A stretch of DNA of 23,413 nt from a virus. The translations under genes were made by a program, and so were the position numbers. The stretch lies in the IMG/VR virus record IMGVR_UViG_3300015263_000257, positions 1-23,413 of that record. One strand, given 5' to 3'. Of this stretch, positions 1 to 3,001 are shown in pieces. How positions within the stretch are numbered: the stretch's first letter is position 1; the number at the start of each line of letters is the position of its first letter. The notes under the pieces are model-generated. The model was given only the letters and a program-made list of their open reading frames with translations, had not been told where the DNA came from and ran no database searches.

Positions 1-2
1 GT

Positions 3-92
3 ATAAATAAACGGTTGACATTTGCTGGTAACTCCTGTAAAGTTATTAGAGTGATTGGGAACGGCAATTCCGCGAATCACATCTATTTATAA
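3..92 (+). CDS. C-terminal end of an upstream gene (partial)
   Basis: The frame starting at base 3 is open from the window edge to a TAA at 90-92; the other two forward frames are stopped within the first 40 bases. The 29 visible residues read ...KRLTFAGNSCKVIRVIG... and end NHIYL. I do not recognise the family. The stop lies four bases before the closing stem of the first structured RNA (96-230). The later array elements at 1852, 2191 and 2624 likewise begin a few bases after a stop codon, which supports this being a real gene end. A short open stretch like this could be chance. Confidence 0.45.
   Translation: MNKRLTFAGNSCKVIRVIGNGNSANHIYL
84..91 (-). promoter_or_regulatory. TATAAATA late-promoter-like octamer, minus strand
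   Basis: The minus strand reads TATAAATA here. This is the T4-type late promoter core recognised by gp55/gp33 RNA polymerase. It would fire leftward out of the window. One or two matches of an 8-mer are expected by chance in a window this size, so it is weak evidence on its own. Confidence 0.2.
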
Positions 93-95
93 AAA

Positions 96-230
96 GGGAT
101 GATTACAGCCACAATATCTCGTATCTTCGGATACTCTTAGAGCAAAGTCTAGGTGAAACTAGAATAGGGACACAACCCGAAACAATAGAAGAGGTCTTAT
201 TAGGTTCCCGAAATCAAGAACCGCCATCCC
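96..230 (+). ncRNA. Structured RNA element 0 (Ro-associated family, divergent interior)
   Basis: The ends pair as GGGATG (96-101) with CATCCC (225-230). Eight bases after the first base of the stem comes TACAGCC, matching the T-W-C-A-G-C block of the five other elements. CATCCC is followed by GTAGAA, as in element 3. The interior is not a recognisable tRNA. It holds hairpins GTATC-TTCG-GATAC (121-134), TCTAG-GTGAAA-CTAGA (148-163), GGG-ACACAA-CCC (167-178) and GGTTC-N10-GAACC (203-222). The canonical tRNA begins nine bases downstream, so the two may be co-transcribed. Family membership rests on the ends only. Confidence 0.55.
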
Positions 231-239
231 GTAGAATAT

Positions 240-318
240 GCTCTCTTAGCTCAGTTGGTTAGAGCGGAATACTCTAAATATTTGTCATGCGTGGGTTCGA
301 GTCCCACAGAGGGCACCA
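240..318 (+). tRNA. tRNA with CUA anticodon (putative amber suppressor)
   Basis: This is a full cloverleaf in normal order with encoded CCA. Acceptor GCTCTCT (240-246) pairs with AGAGGGC (308-314) with one G-U pair; D arm GCTC/GAGC (249-252/262-265); anticodon stem GAATA/TATTT (267-271/279-283); loop CTCTAAA; T arm GTGGG-TTCGAGT-CCCAC (291-307); discriminator A315; CCA 316-318. The loop puts CTA (274-276) at positions 34-36, which reads UAG. The variable region is seven bases (284-290), longer than the usual four to five of class I tRNAs, so the molecule is slightly odd. No other anticodon register pairs as well. Only one small candidate ORF in the window ends in TAG, which is compatible with suppression but does not prove it. 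Confidence 0.8.
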
Positions 319-327
319 AGTTTCATG

Positions 328-335
328 TATAAATA
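328..335 (+). promoter_or_regulatory. TATAAATA late-promoter-like octamer
   Basis: An exact TATAAATA lies between the tRNA and the ATG at 368, about 33 bases upstream of that start. It matches the T4-type late promoter core. The position directly upstream of a gene with its own ribosome binding site makes it the best placed of the copies in this region. Confidence 0.45.
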
Positions 336-367
336 GTATATGTCGTGTAGTAATAAAGGGTATGTTA

Positions 368-682
368 ATGAAAACATTAACAACATTTTTGAACGAATCA
401 AGCCAAAGTAAAAAAGTATATGTCGGAAACTGTGTCAATTCTTTTGATGATGATGGCGAGTGTGTTGTACACCATCTTCCATATAGAGACACAACCGATT
501 TTGCTCAAGGTGAAGAAAATTCTAAGAAAATTAATAAATCGGAGTTTAACAAGCATGTTGATATTCCGAGTCACCTAGATAAGATTCATAAATCTAAAGA
601 TACTGTTTATTTGCACGACAGAGATAATAATGTACATATGATGTATGATCCGAAGAAAGATGTGCATCACTTTTTTGTCTAA
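368..682 (+). CDS. Conserved-looking hypothetical protein, 104 aa
   Basis: Start chosen at ATG 368 because AAAGGG (356-361) is seven bases upstream; an earlier in-frame ATG at 362 is too close to that site, and earlier codons fall inside the tRNA. The product is small, hydrophilic and rich in His, Lys and Asp. It begins MKTLTTFLNE and ends with a His-rich tail (VHHFFV). No signal peptide, membrane segment or domain is recognised. A TATAAATA octamer 33 bases upstream suggests late expression. It precedes the leader ORF/hairpin region and shares the strand of the whole accessory block. Function unknown. Confidence 0.75.
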   Translation: MKTLTTFLNESSQSKKVYVGNCVNSFDDDGECVVHHLPYRDTTDFAQGEENSKKINKSEFNKHVDIPSHLDKIHKSKDTVYLHDRDNNVHMMYDPKKDVHHFFV

Positions 683-701
683 TTAAAAAAGGAACAATAA
701 T

Positions 702-755
702 ATGACGAATGAAGGACATGGCGGCTAGCCGTATCACGCAATAGGTCCACCGTAA
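702..755 (+). CDS. Short leader-like ORF with an in-frame TAG
   Basis: An AAAAAAGGA ribosome binding site (685-693) stands eight bases before ATG 702. The frame reads MTNEGHGG, then TAG at 726-728, then PYHAIGPP and TAA at 753-755. Read normally it is an eight-residue peptide; with amber read-through it becomes about 17 residues, rich in Gly and Pro. The TAA is the first base triplet of the long hairpin that abuts the next gene's ribosome binding site. This geometry, with a CUA tRNA encoded 380 bases upstream, suggests a possible regulatory leader peptide. It may be a chance ORF; there is no homology support. Confidence 0.35.
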
Positions 756-792
756 ATTATAGTTGAACACAAATAAACTCAACTGTAATTTA
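753..792 (+). promoter_or_regulatory. Long hairpin abutting the ribosome binding site of the gene at 805
   Basis: Bases 753-766 pair with 779-792 over 14 positions (one T-G wobble), with a 12-base loop. The ribosome binding site AAGGA (793-797) begins at the base after the hairpin. The 5' arm overlaps the stop codon of the leader ORF. There is no T-run after it, so it is more likely an RNA-stability or translation-control element than a terminator. A smaller palindrome, CGGCTAGCCG, lies just upstream and contains the TAG. Confidence 0.6.
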
Positions 793-804
793 AAGGAACC
801 TATT

Positions 805-1188
805 ATGACTAATTTTATTGAAACATTCAAGGCTAAGGCCCACTCAAAGACTCTAACCTGTGCAGATATGGTTGCACTATGCATCTATCGCACTGTCAAA
901 GCCAAGTCGGAAGACAAGGTAACAATACTCAAACATTTTCTCAAAAAATCATTTACCGCTGGTAAGGTCTGTGCTCATAGGCAGTATCCTTATCAGGCTA
1001 TCACCAATGCGATGTATGGATTCAGCCATCAACTTCGTGGTGGTAGAAAGTGGATTGATGGTGAATGGAAAGTGACTAATGGATTTGTCCTTGGTGTCGA
1101 TGTAATGGAAATTTTGACGGATGAAGAGCTATTGACATTCCGTGAACTTGCCGCTATGATTGATAAAGACTTTGTAAGGAATCTTTGA
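805..1188 (+). CDS. Hypothetical protein, 127 aa
   Basis: ATG 805 is chosen because AAAGGA (792-797) lies eight bases upstream; the frame is open farther up to 763 but that part is in the hairpin. The product is basic and mixed alpha/beta in appearance. Its C-terminal part has an acidic helix (EILTDEELLTFRELAAM, about residues 103-120). No catalytic motif, signal peptide or membrane segment is visible. It ends TGA one base before the ATG of the PTH2-like gene at 1190, so the two are probably translated together. I do not recognise the family. Confidence 0.7.
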   Translation: MTNFIETFKAKAHSKTLTCADMVALCIYRTVKAKSEDKVTILKHFLKKSFTAGKVCAHRQYPYQAITNAMYGFSHQLRGGRKWIDGEWKVTNGFVLGVDVMEILTDEELLTFRELAAMIDKDFVRNL

Positions 1189-1189
1189 T

Positions 1190-1573
1190 ATGAGACATTA
1201 TGCTTATTTTTTCACACGACAGGATATCTCTCCTGAATATCAAGTAGTTCAGACTGCACATGCTGCATTTCAACTTGGTGTGTTTTCCCAACATGGGACG
1301 CCGTATGAAGGTGATGGGATAGTATCTCCACCACAACTTCACGGTATGCAAATCGATCCACGCGAAACTTATTTCACTGTGGTTGGTGTACGCAATCTGA
1401 CTGCTCTTAATGCAGTTGAACTTATTTTGAATAAGTTTGGTTTTGCGTATGAAGCATTTTTCGAGCCTGATCTTAATGGTGGTGAACATACTTCCATTGC
1501 AGTATACCCAATTGCAGAGGATAAAAAAGGTCCGTTGGACGCATTTAACCTCTTGACAATTGGTAGAAAGTAA
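1190..1573 (+). CDS. PTH2-like (peptidyl-tRNA hydrolase type II fold) protein, 127 aa
   Basis: The N-terminus (YAYFFTRQDISPEY, then VVQTAHAAFQLG at about residues 19-30) resembles the first strand and following helix of the PTH2 fold, in which a Q-x-x-H-A motif sits. The C-terminal EPDLNGGEHTSIAVYP (about 92-107) matches the D-x-x-x-x-x-T strand region. Phages commonly carry such short PTH2-like proteins. The lysine of true PTH2 catalytic sites is not obvious, so hydrolase activity is uncertain; it may bind tRNA or another RNA instead. It is one base downstream of the gene at 805 and seven upstream of the gene at 1580. The setting, amid a tRNA and tRNA-like RNAs, is suggestive. Family call is by pattern memory only. 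Confidence 0.55.
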   Translation: MRHYAYFFTRQDISPEYQVVQTAHAAFQLGVFSQHGTPYEGDGIVSPPQLHGMQIDPRETYFTVVGVRNLTALNAVELILNKFGFAYEAFFEPDLNGGEHTSIAVYPIAEDKKGPLDAFNLLTIGRK

Positions 1574-1579
1574 TATATA

Positions 1580-1846
1580 ATGGCAGTATATACAGAATTG
1601 ACCAAAGACGATTTCAAGAAAATTATCTTTGATTACTTTGGTGATACTGCCAAGTTAGTCTCTTTTGAACCAATATCGGAGGGTGTATCAAACACTAATT
1701 ATATGGTCACTCTCCGATATTATACAGAAGAAGAACTAAAGCTTATCCGTGAAGAAATGGTTAAGCAGAATGAAAGAGCTTCGGAAGTAGCTAAGAAACG
1801 TGGATACAAACGTGATCCTAGAATCGAAGCTGCTAATCTGAAATAA
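1580..1846 (+). CDS. Small protein with a homoserine-kinase-like (ThrB/APH) N-terminus
   Basis: Residues 1-44 (MAVYTELTKDDF..., then FEPISEGVSNTNYMVTL) closely resemble the start of alphaproteobacterial homoserine kinase, where MAVYT and G-I-A-E-G-V-E-N-S-N open the aminoglycoside-phosphotransferase-like fold. After that the similarity ends, and residues 45-88 are a charged helix (EEELKLIREEMVKQNERASE). The protein is 88 residues against about 320 for the enzyme, so it cannot be an active kinase. It looks like a captured gene start joined to a new tail, and points to a rhizobial-type donor. Ribosome binding site is weak. The first tRNA-like element (1852) begins five bases after the stop. Confidence 0.65.
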   Translation: MAVYTELTKDDFKKIIFDYFGDTAKLVSFEPISEGVSNTNYMVTLRYYTEEELKLIREEMVKQNERASEVAKKRGYKRDPRIEAANLK

Positions 1847-1851
1847 GTTTT

Positions 1852-1948
1852 AGGATCGGTTCAGCAACCAAATAGTACGCCAATGGATGGCAATTTGTCT
1901 GCAAAACAAACCTTGGGGGTTCGATTCCCTCTACAAACCAACGATCCT
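1852..1948 (+). ncRNA. tRNA-like RNA element 1 (Cys, GCA anticodon)
   Basis: Closing stem AGGATCG (1852-1858) / CGATCCT (1942-1948); TTCAGCAA follows at the family spacing. Interior arms, in normal tRNA order: D-like GCC-AATGGAT-GGC; a perfect anticodon arm TTTGT-CTGCAAA-ACAAA whose GCA anticodon is that of cysteine; T arm GGGGG-TTCGATT-CCCTC. No acceptor stem forms between the flanks of these arms, so the family closing stem takes its place, joined by a roughly 17-base linker on the 5' side and about 10 on the 3' side. It is therefore not a standard tRNA gene. It lies between the stop of the gene at 1580 and the ribosome binding site of the gene at 1969; GTTGAA follows the stem. Confidence 0.8.
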
Positions 1949-1968
1949 GTTGAATCATGGAGAACATT

Positions 1969-2184
1969 ATGTCACAATGTGTTTGGAATGCCATGTTAGA
2001 CGATAAGTATGACTGTACAGTGATGCGTACAGGTGATTATACTGGCGTTCTAACAATTAAAGAAAATGATGAAACACTCTTTACAAAAGATGTTGAATTG
2101 AGTTATAATGCACAGTTCGGTCCAGATGCATTTGATGTTATGGACTGGCAGAATATGATTATTGAGTTTATCGATAGTCAATAA
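1969..2184 (+). CDS. Small acidic hypothetical protein, 71 aa
   Basis: ATG 1969 is preferred over the in-frame ATG at 1957 because GGAGA (1959-1963) then sits five bases upstream. The product starts MSQCVWNAML, has an alternating beta-like stretch (YTGVLTIKENDETLFTKDV) and a C-terminal helix ending MIIEFIDSQ. It is acidic with no signal peptide or membrane segment. It is wedged between two tRNA-like RNA elements: 20 bases after element 1 and six before element 2. Family not recognised; small acidic phage proteins in accessory regions often target host factors, but nothing here shows that. Confidence 0.7.
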   Translation: MSQCVWNAMLDDKYDCTVMRTGDYTGVLTIKENDETLFTKDVELSYNAQFGPDAFDVMDWQNMIIEFIDSQ

Positions 2185-2190
2185 AGTTTT

Positions 2191-2444
2191 GGGCTGTCTA
2201 CAGCATGTATTTCATTCCATCATAAGGACGAGGTTGCGGTGTTCGAGTCCCGCCGCCCCCACCACAATCCATTACCTCTTTGACCCTTAAGTAGGGTACG
2301 GTGGCTTTCTGGTCTATTCGTAAGTGGCCATAACGGTACATACCGGTTAGCGATAAGGTGTCAATAAGCTGTTGACATACCTGACGTAATGGATTATGAT
2401 GGGGGCGTAGCTCAACTGGTAGAGCGCGTAGAAATGTACAGCCC
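2191..2444 (+). ncRNA. Permuted tRNA-like RNA element 2 (Met, CAU anticodon)
   Basis: Closing stem GGGCTGT (2191-2197) / ACAGCCC (2438-2444), then CTACAGCA at the family spacing; GTTGAA follows the 3' strand. The tRNA 3' half comes first: TCC-ATCATAA-GGACG (CAT anticodon), a T arm with loop TTCGAGT and one bulged T in its stem, acceptor strand CGCCCCC (2254-2260), A, CCA (2262-2264). Then a structured 136-base insert. Then the 5' half: GGGGGCG (2401-2407, pairing all seven acceptor bases), TA, D arm GCTC/GAGC, G, CG. Joining ...GAGC-G-CG to TCC-ATCATAA-GGACG rebuilds a perfect five-pair Met anticodon stem. The order of halves is thus circularly permuted, with the break inside the anticodon stem. 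Confidence 0.88.
2266..2395 (+). other. Structured insert closing the acceptor stem of element 2
   Basis: A perfect 10-base inverted repeat, AATCCATTAC (2266-2275) / GTAATGGATT (2386-2395), stacks above the acceptor stem of element 2 across a five-by-five internal loop that contains the encoded CCA. Inside are further hairpins, such as CGGTA-CA-TACCG (about 2335-2346) and TGTCAA...TTGACA (about 2359-2377). It has no ORF. It makes element 2 about twice the length of its siblings. I do not recognise it as a known intron or riboswitch. Confidence 0.65.
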
Positions 2445-2464
2445 GTTGAATTAAAGGATTGATA

Positions 2465-2617
2465 ATGGTCAAAGATGTTTTTGAAGAGTTTACAATTGAT
2501 CTAGTTGTCAATTGCAACATGAATATGTTTGATGCACGAAAAATTGTTACATTCCTTCGTGGTGAAGGAATTATTGATTATGATATTCTCAGAAAGTATT
2601 ACTCTGAGAGTGAATAA
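2465..2617 (+). CDS. Small acidic hypothetical protein, 50 aa
   Basis: ATG 2465 has AAAGGA (2454-2459) five bases upstream, directly after the GTTGAATT tail of element 2. The product begins MVKDVFEEFTIDLVV and ends RKYYSESE; it is acidic and probably helical, with a central DARKIVTFLRGEG stretch. No domain recognised. Its stop is six bases before the closing stem of element 3. With the gene at 1969 it makes an alternating pattern of small protein, RNA, small protein, RNA. A good ribosome binding site and tight packing argue it is real despite its size. Confidence 0.7.
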   Translation: MVKDVFEEFTIDLVVNCNMNMFDARKIVTFLRGEGIIDYDILRKYYSESE

Positions 2618-2623
2618 AGTTTA

Positions 2624-2749
2624 GGGATGCTTACCGCAACTTGAAGCTATATGGAAACTATGGGTCGTTGGTTCGAATCCAACCCTCCCGGCCATTTATC
2701 GGGAGGTAGCTCAGCTTGGTAGAGCAATAGACAGCAAAAAGTGCATCCC
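2624..2749 (+). ncRNA. Permuted tRNA-like RNA element 3 (Pro type)
   Basis: Closing stem GGGATGC (2624-2630) / GCATCCC (2743-2749), then TTACCGCAA at the family spacing. The 3' half comes first: TGGAAACTAT, variable GGGTC, T arm GTTGG-TTCGAAT-CCAAC, acceptor strand CCTCCCG, G, CCA. A five-base linker TTTAT leads straight into the 5' half, CGGGAGG (seven perfect acceptor pairs), TA, D arm GCTC-AGCTTGGTA-GAGC, and ATAG, which pairs with CTAT of the 3' half. C1-G72 is typical of tRNA-Pro, and TGG stands at the anticodon position, though base 33 is A rather than T. It is circularly permuted with a closed acceptor hairpin, and the anticodon stem opens into the closing stem. Confidence 0.88.
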
Positions 2750-2770
2750 GTAGAAAAAACATGACATATC

Positions 2771-2914
2771 ATGCTTGACAAGCTAGTTCAGTTGATATAT
2801 CATGTACGAATTAAGGCAGACTACAGCAATCTTTACTTCTTTTTTGAAACAAAGGTCCGAGAAGGTTCGATTCCTTCGTGTGTTATGGTTAAGGAAACAC
2901 AACCTGCCTGTTGA
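2771..2914 (+). CDS. Possible small ORF, 47 aa, overlapping element 4
   Basis: ATG 2771 opens a frame to TGA 2914 that runs through the whole of RNA element 4. It would begin MLDKLVQLIYHVRIK, contain YSNLYFFFETKVREG and end with Cys. The composition looks protein-like, but there is no convincing ribosome binding site, and the same bases form clear T and anticodon arms. A 47-codon frame is not rare by chance. I list it because both readings cannot be dismissed; the RNA reading is better supported. Confidence 0.2.
   Translation: MLDKLVQLIYHVRIKADYSNLYFFFETKVREGSIPSCVMVKETQPAC
2814..2909 (+). ncRNA. tRNA-like RNA element 4 (Phe, GAA anticodon, no D arm)
   Basis: Closing stem AGGCAG (2814-2819) / CTGCCT (2904-2909), with CTACAGCAA at the family spacing and GTTGAT after it. 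Inside: anticodon arm CTTTT-TTGAAAC-AAAGG (2839-2855) with anticodon GAA (2846-2848), variable TCCGA, T arm GAAGG-TTCGATT-CCTTC (2861-2877), then a hairpin TGTGTT (2879-2884) / AACACA (2896-2901) at the place of the acceptor stem. No D arm remains. The order (anticodon, T arm, 3' acceptor strand, loop, 5' acceptor strand) is that of a permuted tRNA whose ends lie between D and anticodon arms, with the D arm lost. The CCA is not kept. Confidence 0.75.
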
Positions 2915-2918
2915 TTAA

Positions 2919-2981
2919 AGGTTAATTTCAGCAATCTAAATGCACTTGACTTGTAATCAAAACCGCAAAAAACGTTAACCT
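2919..2981 (+). ncRNA. tRNA-like RNA element 5 (minimal, Thr-type anticodon hairpin)
   Basis: Closing stem AGGTTAA (2919-2925) / TTAACCT (2975-2981), then TTTCAGCAA at the family spacing. The interior keeps only one hairpin, TTGA-CTTGTAA-TCAA (2946-2960), with the form of an anticodon arm: C32, T33, anticodon TGT (2952-2954, Thr), A37, A38. There is no T or D arm. At 63 bases it is the shortest member. It begins nine bases after element 4 ends, and its 3' strand runs into ATGGAGAA, the ribosome binding region of the Ro60-like gene. Confidence 0.65.
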
Positions 2982-3001
2982 GTATATAATGGAGAATTAA
3001 T

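Noticed and set aside
272-290. An Asp (GTC) anticodon in the tRNA at 240
   Set aside because: GTC at 284-286 lies after the anticodon stem; no stem forms around it, whereas CTA is in a five-pair stem at the correct spacing.
287-367. N-terminal extension of the gene at 368
   Set aside because: The frame is open but lies in the tRNA and promoter; the ribosome binding site fits ATG 368.
2264-2401. Group I intron in the Met element
   Set aside because: Too short, no recognisable core pairings, and it joins acceptor ends, not an interrupted exon.
2191-2749. Separated tRNA halves as broken or misassembled tRNA genes
   Set aside because: Each 3' half pairs over all seven acceptor bases with the 5' half that follows it, and each unit is closed by its own covarying outer stem. 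Random breakage would not give this twice.
1852-2981. CRISPR-like array of repeats
   Set aside because: The shared parts are short and covary as stems; interiors are tRNA-derived and of unequal length, and genes intervene.
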